Assembly (NCBI RefSeq): GCF_001612665.1
Contig: NZ_BDAX01000013.1
Coordinates: forward strand, 62,001 to 126,000
Length of the DNA stretch: 64,000 nt
Reading direction: 5' to 3'
Origin: Nocardia alba NBRC 108234
Lineage (GTDB): Bacteria > Actinomycetota > Actinomycetes > Mycobacteriales > Mycobacteriaceae
How positions within the stretch are numbered: position 1 is the first letter of the stretch; every line of letters begins with the position of its first letter. Under the pieces are notes generated by a model that made no database searches, had not been told where the DNA came from, and saw only the letters and a program-made list of their open reading frames with translations. Positions 1-9,612 of this stretch are shown here, in pieces. The position numbers and the translations under genes are program-made.

Positions 1-1
1 C

Positions 2-226
2 GGCTGGCTGTTCCTGATCGTCGGCGTGGTGCGGCCCTTCCGTGCCCGGTGGTTGCGGGTGGTCTTCTGGATCGATGCGGTCCTGAGCGTCGGGGTGCAT
101 GCCGCGCAGATTCCGGCCGCCCGCAAGGTCGCCGCGCAACGGGGAATCTCGGGCCGCCGCGCGGCGGTGATGACCATGCTGCTCGGGGCCACCTGGTGGA
201 AGACGCTGGGCGAGGGTCGCCGGTGA
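2..226 (+). CDS. Partial small membrane protein (5' end outside window), possibly DUF4499-like
   Basis: The reading frame is open from the first bases of the window to a TGA at 224-226, so only the C-terminal 74 residues are visible. They begin with a hydrophobic stretch (GWLFLIVGVV), then a second hydrophobic segment around VVFWIDAVLSVGVH, and end in a basic tail with WWKTLGEGRR. This fits a small integral membrane protein with at least two helices. A resemblance to the DUF4499/TMEM254 group is an impression from the HAAQIPAAR and G-x-TWWK pattern, not a firm call. It lies 118 bp upstream of, and on the same strand as, the reductase-glycosyltransferase-ligase operon and may belong to the same lipid locus. 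Confidence 0.55.
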   Translation, partial: GWLFLIVGVVRPFRARWLRVVFWIDAVLSVGVHAAQIPAARKVAAQRGISGRRAAVMTMLLGATWWKTLGEGRR

Positions 227-344
227 CCGAGGCGCCGGGCACAGGTGGCGTGGCCACCGGTGCCCGGCTCGGCGCACAGGTACTCGGCGCGGCGGAGCTG
301 CCCGGGGACGGCTCGCGGTCGCGTCGTCGTTGTAGCGTGGCGCG

Positions 345-1364
345 ATGACTGTGCTGGTGACCGGTGCGACGGGGTTCGTCGGTGGAGCGGTCGTGCGCGG
401 GTTGGTGGCGCGCGGGGTCGCGGTTCGGGCGATGGTCCGGGATCCGGCGGCGGCGCCGACGGGTGTCGACGTGGCGGTAGCCGATCTCGGTGATGCCGGG
501 TCGCTGGCGCGCGCGCTGACCGGCGTACGTGCCGTGGTGCACGCGGCAGCCCTGCTCGGCGAGTTCGGGCGGCCCGCCGAGTTCTTCGCGGTGAACGTGG
601 CGGGAACCGATCGGCTGGTCCAGGAGGCCATCGCGGCCGGGGTGGCGCGGTTCGTGTTCATCGGCAGTCCGAGCGCGTTGATGGCGCCCGACGGCGGGGA
701 CCAGGTCGGAATCGACGAGACCGTGCCCTACCCCGCGCGATTTCTGAACAGCTATTGCGAAACCAAAGCTGTCGCAGAGCAATTGGTGCTGGCCGCCGAT
801 ACCCCGGAGTTCACCACGTGTTCGTTGCGACCGCGGGCGGTGTGGGGGCCCGGCGACCGGCACGGGCCGATCGTGCAGCTGCTCGCGAAACTGCGGGCGG
901 GACGGTTACCCGATCTGTCCGGCGGACGCGACGTTCGGGCTTCGCTGTGCTACATCGACCATCTCGTCGACGCCGTCGCTCGCGCGCTGACAGCCGAGAA
1001 GGTCGGTGGGCGCGCGTATTTCATCGCCGACGCCGAGCCGGTATCGGTGTGGTCGACCCTGGACGCGGTAGCGGCACGGTTCTCCCTGTCCGGACCGAGC
1101 GTGACGGTGCCCGCGCCGGTGCTCGACGCGGCCTTGGCGACGATCGAAACACTTTGGCGGATACCGGCGCTCGCGCGGCGGCGGACTCCTCCCCTGTCGC
1201 GATACGCGGTGGCGCTGGTCACCCGGTCGGCGACCTATGACATCTCGCGAGCGTCGCGGGAACTGGGCTATCAACCGGCGGTGCCGTTCGCGACCGGCCT
1301 GGACAATTTCCACCACTGGGTCGACCAGGTCGGTGGGCTGGATCGGCTGCTGGAGGACGCGTGA
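345..1364 (+). CDS. NAD(P)-dependent epimerase/3-beta-HSD-type reductase
   Basis: A 339-residue extended short-chain dehydrogenase. The N-terminus has the nucleotide-binding glycine motif TGATGFVGG (residues 6-14), and the catalytic Tyr-x3-Lys pair appears as YCETK at residues 137-141. It probably oxidises or reduces a hydroxyl/keto group on a lipid or sterol-like substrate in the cytoplasm. The ATG at 345 is preceded by TAGCGT at about 334-339 and no clear ribosome-binding site, which suggests a leaderless mRNA. The stop codon overlaps the start of the glycosyltransferase by four bases (GTGA), so translation is coupled. With the downstream adenylate-forming ligase it recalls an OleD/OleC pair of beta-lactone or olefin pathways, but the substrate cannot be assigned from sequence. 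Confidence 0.85.
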   Translation: MTVLVTGATGFVGGAVVRGLVARGVAVRAMVRDPAAAPTGVDVAVADLGDAGSLARALTGVRAVVHAAALLGEFGRPAEFFAVNVAGTDRLVQEAIAAGVARFVFIGSPSALMAPDGGDQVGIDETVPYPARFLNSYCETKAVAEQLVLAADTPEFTTCSLRPRAVWGPGDRHGPIVQLLAKLRAGRLPDLSGGRDVRASLCYIDHLVDAVARALTAEKVGGRAYFIADAEPVSVWSTLDAVAARFSLSGPSVTVPAPVLDAALATIETLWRIPALARRRTPPLSRYAVALVTRSATYDISRASRELGYQPAVPFATGLDNFHHWVDQVGGLDRLLEDA

Positions 1365-2113
1365 GTGATCTGTGGGTGGTGATCCCCGCCTTCGACGAGG
1401 AACGCGGCATCGCCGGCACCCTGAATGCCATCGCAGCGCAGCGGGATACCGATTTCACGGTGGTCGTGGTCGACAACAACTCCACCGACCGCACCGTCGA
1501 CGTGGTCACGAGTTTCGCCGCCGCTCATCCGCGCCCGCGCATCGTGGTGATCGACGAGCAGCAGAAGGGCACCGGCGCCGCCGCCGATACCGGGATGCGC
1601 TACGCGATCGCCCAGGGCGCCACCCACCTCGCGCGCACCGATGCCGACTGCCTGCCCGCTCCCGACTGGACACAGCGGATCAAGGCCGGGTTCGAATCCG
1701 GACTGCGATTGGTCAGCGGTCAGCTCATTCCGCGGACCGACGAGGGCGTGTCCTGGATCGACCGCACGATCATTCGGGTCGCGCTGGAAGTGGCCTCGAC
1801 GTTCGGCAAGGTGCGCTCGGGGAATCGGGATCCGAAGTATCTCGGCCCCTACGTGATGACACCGGGGTGCAATATGGCCATCACCGCCGAATTGTATGTC
1901 GCCGCAGGCGGATTCCCGCGCACCGCGATCGAGGATTTGCACGAGGATCGGGCGCTGGTCAACGCGGTGCGCACGATCACCACCGACTACGGTCTGCGCC
2001 GGGACGTGCGAGTGCTCGGCTCGAACCGGCGGGTGCGCGCCTGGGGTATCCGCAAGACGCTGGCCTGGTACGCCGATCATCGGTATCGGCCCGACGTGGT
2101 CGATATCCGGTGA
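1361..2113 (+). CDS. Glycosyltransferase family 2
   Basis: A 250-residue GT-A fold glycosyltransferase. The N-terminus reads VVIPAFDEERGI, followed by VVVDNNSTDRTVD, the usual nucleotide-sugar binding segment, and a DxD motif as TDADC at residues 93-97. A later EDLHEDRALV segment carries the likely acidic catalytic residues. No membrane helix is evident, so it probably works at the cytoplasmic face. The GTG start at 1361 overlaps the reductase stop, and its own stop overlaps the ligase start by four bases, so the three genes form a translationally coupled operon. Its position between a reductase and an acyl-activating enzyme suggests it adds a sugar to a lipid intermediate; this is inference. 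Confidence 0.88.
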   Translation: MSDLWVVIPAFDEERGIAGTLNAIAAQRDTDFTVVVVDNNSTDRTVDVVTSFAAAHPRPRIVVIDEQQKGTGAAADTGMRYAIAQGATHLARTDADCLPAPDWTQRIKAGFESGLRLVSGQLIPRTDEGVSWIDRTIIRVALEVASTFGKVRSGNRDPKYLGPYVMTPGCNMAITAELYVAAGGFPRTAIEDLHEDRALVNAVRTITTDYGLRRDVRVLGSNRRVRAWGIRKTLAWYADHRYRPDVVDIR

Positions 2114-3660
2114 ACGCGGTCGACTCCGACGGCAGTGCCGGCGCGGTGACCGACTTTCTCGCACGGCTGGTCGTGCAGGCCGAACGGATTCCGGACGCCT
2201 CGGCGCTCGGCACGGTCGGCAAGCGCGCGCTCACCTATCGGGAGCTGGTGGATTCCGTCGGCAGGGTGGCACACAATCTCGGCGAGGCGGGGTTCGCACC
2301 GGGTGATCGAATGCTGTTCTCGATCCGGCCCAGCGTGTCGTCGGTGCTGCTGATCTTCGGGGTGATCGCGGCGGGCGGGACGATCGTGTTCGTCGATCCC
2401 GGCGTCGGGCCCGAGCTCTTCGCCAAGCGGGTCGGACTGGTCGAACCCGCCTGGGCGGCAACAGAATCGCTGCTCTACGCGGTGAGTGGTCCGCTCGCCG
2501 GGCTCGGGCGCGGACGAGGGTTGCGACTACCCCGGTTCGGCGCGCTCGAGGTTCGCCATATCCACAGCGGAGTGTGGCTGCCCGGTACGCCGTTCGGGTC
2601 GATTCCGTTGCGGCGGTTCACCGGTGACGCCCGCGAGACCGCCTTGCCCGCCGCGGACCCCGACGCGGCGGCGTTGATCGTGTTCACCTCCGGCACCACC
2701 GACGAACCGAAAGCCGTGGTGCACACCCGCGCTTCGCTGAGCGCGGGACTGTCCGCGATGGGGGGCAAGACCAGCCTCGCGCCCGGCGCCTTCCTGCACA
2801 CCGAGCAGCTCATGATGGGGCTGCCCGCGTTGATGGCGGGGGCCCGGTGGGCGATGCCGCGCTACCCCCGGTTCGGGACCCATATCGATCCCGTCCGGTT
2901 CACGCGGAATCTGCGCAGCGCGACGCACGTGTTCTACACCCCGGCCGATCTCGCGGTCGCGCTCGACGCCATCGAAGCCGGCGAGCTCGCCGCCCCACCG
3001 CAGCTGCGTCAGGTGGCGCTCGGCGGCGCGCCGGTCACCTCCGCACTTCTTCGTCGAGCCCGGAAATCCCTGCCCGGCACCGAATTTCTCGCGATCTACG
3101 GGATGACGGAGATCCTGCCGGTCGCGGTCGCGACCGGCGCCGCCAAACTCGCGCACGACGGGGACCTGCTCGGCGCTCCGGTGCGGGGGGTGCGGGCGCG
3201 AATCGCCGACGACGGGGAACTCGTGCTGTCCGGGCCGAATCTGTGCCGTGGCTACCTCGGCGCGGGGCCACTGACCGAGATCGCGACCGGCGACCTCGCC
3301 CGCTGGGACGGCGGTGAACTGGTCCTCACCGGACGCAAGAAGGACATGATGATCAGGGGCAAGACCAACATCTACCCCGGCCTGTACGAACCGGTGATCA
3401 CCGCCGTCGACGGCGTGCGTGAGGCGATCATGGTCGGCCTGCCGGATGAGATCGGCGATGAGCGGATCGTGCTCGCCGTCGTCACCGATCCGGCGTCCGG
3501 GGACGTCGTGGCGCGCCTGCGCGCACAGCTGCCGCAGCTCATCGACACCACCGCCGTGCCCGACGACATCGTGGCGGTGGACCGCATTCCGGTCAGCGGA
3601 CGAACCAACAAACCGGACCGGGCCGCGCTGCGCGAACTGGTGCGCGGGTTGCTCGCGTAG
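2110..3660 (+). CDS. Class I adenylate-forming enzyme (acyl-CoA/AMP ligase family)
   Basis: A 516-residue protein that activates a carboxylate with ATP. The P-loop FTSGTTDEPKAV lies near residues 192-203, the A5-type motif is YGMTE, and the A8-type hinge GRKKDMMIRG starts near residue 408. A conserved C-terminal lysine sits in RTNKPDRAAL at about residue 501. An upstream in-frame extension back to 1372 overlaps the glycosyltransferase and is not coding; the GTG at 2110 overlaps the preceding stop (GTGA). The normal hinge motif argues for a fatty acyl-CoA or acyl-AMP ligase, but an OleC-like beta-lactone synthetase cannot be excluded because of the neighbouring OleD-like reductase. No carrier protein or ketosynthase is visible inside the window. 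Confidence 0.85.
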   Translation: MNAVDSDGSAGAVTDFLARLVVQAERIPDASALGTVGKRALTYRELVDSVGRVAHNLGEAGFAPGDRMLFSIRPSVSSVLLIFGVIAAGGTIVFVDPGVGPELFAKRVGLVEPAWAATESLLYAVSGPLAGLGRGRGLRLPRFGALEVRHIHSGVWLPGTPFGSIPLRRFTGDARETALPAADPDAAALIVFTSGTTDEPKAVVHTRASLSAGLSAMGGKTSLAPGAFLHTEQLMMGLPALMAGARWAMPRYPRFGTHIDPVRFTRNLRSATHVFYTPADLAVALDAIEAGELAAPPQLRQVALGGAPVTSALLRRARKSLPGTEFLAIYGMTEILPVAVATGAAKLAHDGDLLGAPVRGVRARIADDGELVLSGPNLCRGYLGAGPLTEIATGDLARWDGGELVLTGRKKDMMIRGKTNIYPGLYEPVITAVDGVREAIMVGLPDEIGDERIVLAVVTDPASGDVVARLRAQLPQLIDTTAVPDDIVAVDRIPVSGRTNKPDRAALRELVRGLLA

Positions 3661-3750
3661 GCACGCCGAATCACCACGCGGACTGCGCGTTACCTCCCGG
3701 GCCGACGACCGGACCAGCGCCTGCCACACCGGAAGGAACGCGCGAGCAGC

Positions 3751-5031
3751 TCAACCGATGACGGATCCGATGGTGCGGTCGGCGAGGGATTCGATTCGCT
3801 CCGGTGCGAGCATGGCATCGACATAGCAGAAGGTGATCGACATCGTGGTGTCGAAGGTGGCGACCGCTACGGTCAGGGCGCTGGCGCACGAATTGGTGCC
3901 CGCCACGGTCACCGCTGAGATACGAAGAGCGTCAGGGGTTTCCGGTGGGTCGAGCCGACCCAGGTTGCTCAAGGTGACGTTCCACGGGGCCCGACGGTCG
4001 ATGAGTTCGATGGTGCGCCTGCCGGATTCGAGGGATCGGGGGCAGCCGTACCGGATCGCGGCGAGGGCGGTCAGGTCACTGTTGTTCCGCAGCCGTCGGG
4101 CCAGTTGGGTTTTCGCCTCGCGCGCCGCGTCCCAGAGCGAGTGCGCCGGACCGTAGGGGACGAACGTGGGAACCACCGCGGTGAACATCCCGGGCTCGTC
4201 GTCGGCCGGGGGTGGGTCGAGGCGGGAGCGCACGTCAACCGGAATGCCGATGCCCGCGACGCCGGCGGATCGAGGGGCGAGTTCACCGAGGGCATTCGCC
4301 AGCGCCGCGACCAGCGCGGCGTTGACGGTGACGTCGTGCTCGCGACAACGGGCGCGCAGGTCAGCAAGGTCGGCGCCCTCGATCGTGCGAATCACGGTGC
4401 GGGTGCGGCGGATCGGGAGCGGCGGCGGGGTACCGGGCAGACAGGCCGGGCGGCGGGCCATGGCGGTGAGCTGGCCGGTGATGTTGGTGCGCAGGCAGCG
4501 CAGCAGGCGGGTGTGCGCGGGTGGGATGAGGTCGTCGGGTGCCGGGATCGGCGGGCGGGAGACGGTGGGCGGGACGGACCCGAAGGCGTAGGCGAGAAGT
4601 CGCCAGCCCAGCGACGTCATCGAACGGCCGTCGAGCAGGACGTGGGACAACACGAGGATCAGGTCGTGGTATTCCTCCGAAGTACCCGGCCGCCAACACA
4701 AATCGATGAGACGCCCGGGTGCCGTCGCGAGGTCGATGGGTTCGGCCAACTGCTCGTCGAAGACCGCGCGCCATTCGTCGGGGTCTTCGACGATGCGGTG
4801 CAGGACCGGTAGGTGCGGGTCGGCGGACAGGGCGAACCGCGGGCCGTCGACAACCGTTGTCCGCAGCAGCGGAAATTCCGCGACCAGCGCGTCGCTCGCC
4901 GCTTCGAGACGATAGGGCCCGATCGGGCCCTGCACCCGCAATCGGACCACGCAATTCGCCGGCGACAACTGGTCGACGAGCCAGAACCATCGCTCCGCCG
5001 CCGACAGCGGCCGCGCGACCTCGTTGCCCAT
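3751..5031 (-). CDS. PapA5-like acyltransferase (condensation-domain superfamily)
   Basis: A 426-residue protein close in size to mycobacterial PapA5 (about 420). The catalytic HxxxDG motif is SHVLLDG with His130 and Asp134. Later blocks resemble the phthiocerol dimycocerosyl transferase family: VNAALVAALANAL in the middle and PWNVTLSNLGRLD near the end. It would esterify an alcohol with an acyl group from CoA or a carrier protein. An open frame extends to 5097, but the ATG at 5031 is preferred because TACGCT lies six bases upstream, a typical leaderless start, and the extension adds about 22 unlikely residues. It converges on the reductase-GT-ligase operon, so activated acid from that operon may be its donor; this link is inferred. 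Confidence 0.8.
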   Translation of the reverse strand: MGNEVARPLSAAERWFWLVDQLSPANCVVRLRVQGPIGPYRLEAASDALVAEFPLLRTTVVDGPRFALSADPHLPVLHRIVEDPDEWRAVFDEQLAEPIDLATAPGRLIDLCWRPGTSEEYHDLILVLSHVLLDGRSMTSLGWRLLAYAFGSVPPTVSRPPIPAPDDLIPPAHTRLLRCLRTNITGQLTAMARRPACLPGTPPPLPIRRTRTVIRTIEGADLADLRARCREHDVTVNAALVAALANALGELAPRSAGVAGIGIPVDVRSRLDPPPADDEPGMFTAVVPTFVPYGPAHSLWDAAREAKTQLARRLRNNSDLTALAAIRYGCPRSLESGRRTIELIDRRAPWNVTLSNLGRLDPPETPDALRISAVTVAGTNSCASALTVAVATFDTTMSITFCYVDAMLAPERIESLADRTIGSVIG

Positions 5032-5151
5032 TGCCCGAGCGTACGGCGTGAACGACCACTCTCGTGCGCCGACAGCGGAGAAGGAACGTGTCGGCAACCG
5101 GTCCAGGGCGATCTGGCGTTATAGGCCCTTCCGCCTGCGGTACTACGTGCG

Positions 5152-5157
5152 TATTAT
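5152..5157 (+). promoter_or_regulatory. -10 box of the BrnT-like toxin gene (leaderless)
   Basis: TATTAT lies six bases before the ATG at 5164, with no ribosome-binding site. Transcription would start at or next to the start codon. An imperfect repeat, TACTACGTGC, immediately precedes it and could be a repressor site. Confidence 0.5.
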
Positions 5158-5163
5158 GGACTT

Positions 5164-5442
5164 ATGGGTTTCGAGTGGCCTGATTGGGCGATTGCTCACC
5201 TGATCGGCATCGAACCCAGCGAGGTTCGGCAGGTCCTCGCAGCGTCACGACGGTGGCCACGCCCGGCCTTCGACGGCCAGGTGACCGTCCTGACGGTGTG
5301 GGGGCGCACCACTGCGGGCCGTCCGTTGATCGTGGTGATGCGACAACGGGAGGACTGGACGTGGGTGATCATCGGCGCACGCACGATGCGCGTCGAGGAA
5401 CTGGCGCAATTCGAGCAGTGGGAAAGAGAGACCCGATCATGA
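5164..5442 (+). CDS. BrnT-like toxin of a type II toxin-antitoxin module
   Basis: A 92-residue protein. The layout follows BrnT toxins of the RelE superfamily: FEWP at the N-terminus, an IGIEPSEVRQVL helix, then the strand pattern GRTTAGRPLIVVM, VIIGARTM and a final EELAQFEQWERE helix. BrnT family members cleave RNA. This copy is divergent: the usual lysine/histidine-rich first helix is replaced by WAIAHLIG, so activity is uncertain. The stop overlaps the antitoxin start by four bases (ATGA at 5439-5442), the usual coupling in such modules. The order toxin first, antitoxin second is that of brnTA. Confidence 0.65.
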   Translation: MGFEWPDWAIAHLIGIEPSEVRQVLAASRRWPRPAFDGQVTVLTVWGRTTAGRPLIVVMRQREDWTWVIIGARTMRVEELAQFEQWERETRS

Positions 5443-5762
5443 GCGAGCAGGGACTTCCGTCCAGCAAAGAAGAACTCGCCGACTTCATGGATCGGCTGAG
5501 CTTCTCCGACGAGCCCACCGACGCCCCACCACGCCTTCCCGTCAACGAAGACATCATGGTGACCACGTCGATCCGCCTCCCCCTCGGGCTGCACAGTCGC
5601 CTGAAATCCCTCGCCGACGAACGTCGGGTCGGCGTCTCCACCCTCCTGCGAGAATGGGCTGAAGCGGCCGTCGCCGACATCGACGACGAAGACCAGATGA
5701 TTTCCCTCGCCGAAGCCAAACGCGCCCTCTCCCGAGTCCACCCCATCCACCGCGCGAGCTGA
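5439..5762 (+). CDS. Ribbon-helix-helix antitoxin (BrnA-like)
   Basis: A 107-residue protein starting at the ATG that overlaps the toxin stop. Its middle carries a ribbon-helix-helix DNA-binding core, MVTTSIRLPLGLHSRLK followed by LADERRVGVSTLLREW, preceded by an acidic N-terminal arm (EELADFMDRLSFSDEP) that could wrap the toxin. The order, acidic arm first and RHH second, resembles BrnA/CopG-type antitoxins. It should neutralise the upstream toxin and repress the shared promoter. It ends 25 bp from the convergent VapC gene. Confidence 0.7.
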   Translation: MSEQGLPSSKEELADFMDRLSFSDEPTDAPPRLPVNEDIMVTTSIRLPLGLHSRLKSLADERRVGVSTLLREWAEAAVADIDDEDQMISLAEAKRALSRVHPIHRAS

Positions 5763-5787
5763 CTCCGCCGTTCAGGCCAGGGAAGTT

Positions 5788-6207
5788 CTATCGCGGCGAG
5801 CTTCCTGCCGGAGCTCGCAAGATGCGCACCGTGCAGGTGATCCCCGGTGCGTTCGCCAATCGCGCATCGGTGGTGAGCAGGTCGCAGCCGTAGGATTCGG
5901 CCGCCGCCACGTACGCGGCGTCGTAGGCCGTCAGATCGTCGCGCAGTTCCCAAATCCTGGCGACGAGAACGCAGGTCACCGGGACTTCGGGGTCGAGTTT
6001 CTCCAGGGCGAGTACCGCTCGTGTCGCTTGCTCGGTGCCGATGGTGCCCGCGCGGGTGAAGCGGCGGATCACCGACAGGACCTCGACAGTCCAGTGCTGG
6101 GGGGCGATCCAGCGGTTGTCGGCTTCCAGGGCAGCGCGACAGCTGTCACCGAGCGGGGCGGGATTCAGTAGAGCGTGGGCGAAGACCGAAGCATCGACCA
6201 CGATCAC
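5788..6207 (-). CDS. VapC-family PIN-domain ribonuclease toxin
   Basis: A 139-residue PIN domain. The N-terminal IVVDASVFAHALL holds the first catalytic Asp (residue 5), a middle WTVEVLSVIRRF supplies the conserved Glu, and the C-terminal half carries YDAAYVAAAES and LLTTDARLA with the remaining acidic metal ligands, so the four-acid site looks intact. Family members cut tRNA or rRNA with Mg2+. Its ATG overlaps the stop of the upstream VapB gene by four bases. It is the distal gene of a vapBC operon and ends convergently with the BrnA-like gene. Confidence 0.85.
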   Translation of the reverse strand: MIVVDASVFAHALLNPAPLGDSCRAALEADNRWIAPQHWTVEVLSVIRRFTRAGTIGTEQATRAVLALEKLDPEVPVTCVLVARIWELRDDLTAYDAAYVAAAESYGCDLLTTDARLANAPGITCTVRILRAPAGSSPR

Positions 6208-6470
6208 TCGTCGACCTCCGGACCATCCAGTGCCGAATCCCGCTCGGCGCGTTCAGCATCCAGCGCTACCACCACTTCCTGTGCGGTGAACGCGATATCC
6301 CACGTCGCGGGGCTGAACTGCTTGAGCACCGCGATATTGTCCGCGCGGCGGGCCTCGTCGCGGACCAGATCGAAGAGGAACGCCTGCAGCGACTGCCCTC
6401 GTCGCTGCGCCAACGCGACCAACTGATCGCGCAGCGGCTCTGGAACGTCGCGGATCTGCAAGGCAACCAT
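6204..6470 (-). CDS. VapB/FitA-like antitoxin
   Basis: An 88-residue antitoxin starting MVALQIRDVPEPLRDQL, a typical ribbon-helix-helix N-terminus of the FitA/VapB type, followed by a helix QRRGQSLQAFLFDLV and an acidic C-terminal tail (LDAERAERDSALDGPEVDE) for toxin binding. An open frame extends to 6575 but runs through the secA terminator hairpin, so the start at 6470 is the right one. TACTAT six bases upstream on the minus strand indicates a leaderless start, and the start codon lies inside an inverted repeat that may be its own operator. Confidence 0.8.
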   Translation of the reverse strand: MVALQIRDVPEPLRDQLVALAQRRGQSLQAFLFDLVRDEARRADNIAVLKQFSPATWDIAFTAQEVVVALDAERAERDSALDGPEVDE

Positions 6471-6489
6471 GCATGCAATAGTACATGCA
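6470..6489 (-). promoter_or_regulatory. Inverted-repeat operator/promoter of vapBC
   Basis: TGCATG at 6470-6475 and CATGCA at 6484-6489 form an inverted repeat with an 8-bp spacer. It overlaps both the VapB start codon and the TACTAT -10 box. Binding of the VapBC complex here would block transcription. The operator role is inferred from position and symmetry. Confidence 0.55.
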
Positions 6490-6535
6490 CTGCGGTCCGC
6501 AGAGAACCAATGAAGGTTTCCCGCCCTCGAGATGA

Positions 6536-6569
6536 GAAGGCTCTCACGAAGCACGTCGTGAGAGCCTTC
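6536..6569 (-). terminator. Terminator hairpin downstream of secA
   Basis: A perfect 13-bp stem (GAAGGCTCTCACG / CGTGAGAGCCTTC) with an 8-nt loop, starting about 19 bp after the secA stop on the minus strand. It separates secA from vapBC. No U-run follows, as is common in actinobacteria. Confidence 0.75.
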
Positions 6570-6587
6570 GATCATCCCTCGAGACTG

Positions 6588-9386
<2,799 letters not shown>

Positions 9387-9612
9387 GGGTCTCGTCAGTC
9401 CTCTGGTCGGAGTTGTGTTCAACGGCGATGGTAGTCCGCAGACCACCGTACCCGGCGGCGCGGACCCGTGCCCGATGTACCGGCGCAGTCATCGCCCCAG
9501 GTCACGACGCCCGGCGAGCCTCATTGCCCGGCACTGCGATTCACCTGCCGTGACGTACGATGTAGCGCGTGCCCGATCAGCGCGATAGGCACCGGAAGGA
9601 GCTTCGGAGCGC
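9387..9612. other. Intergenic region between divergent secA and the WS/DGAT gene
   Basis: 226 bp holding both promoters. Near the right end TACGAT (about 9556-9561) could be a -10 element, and GGAAGGAG at 9594-9601 is the likely ribosome-binding site for the GTG at 9613. No conserved RNA structure or repeat was recognised. Confidence 0.4.

Noticed and set aside
1372..2109. N-terminal extension of the AMP ligase frame
   Set aside because: Arg-rich translation overlapping the glycosyltransferase; the GTG at 2110 overlaps the preceding stop and gives a normal ligase length.
345..3660. Firm assignment to olefin or beta-lactone biosynthesis
   Set aside because: The ligase has a standard hinge motif, and no OleA or OleB homologue is in the window; kept as a possibility only.
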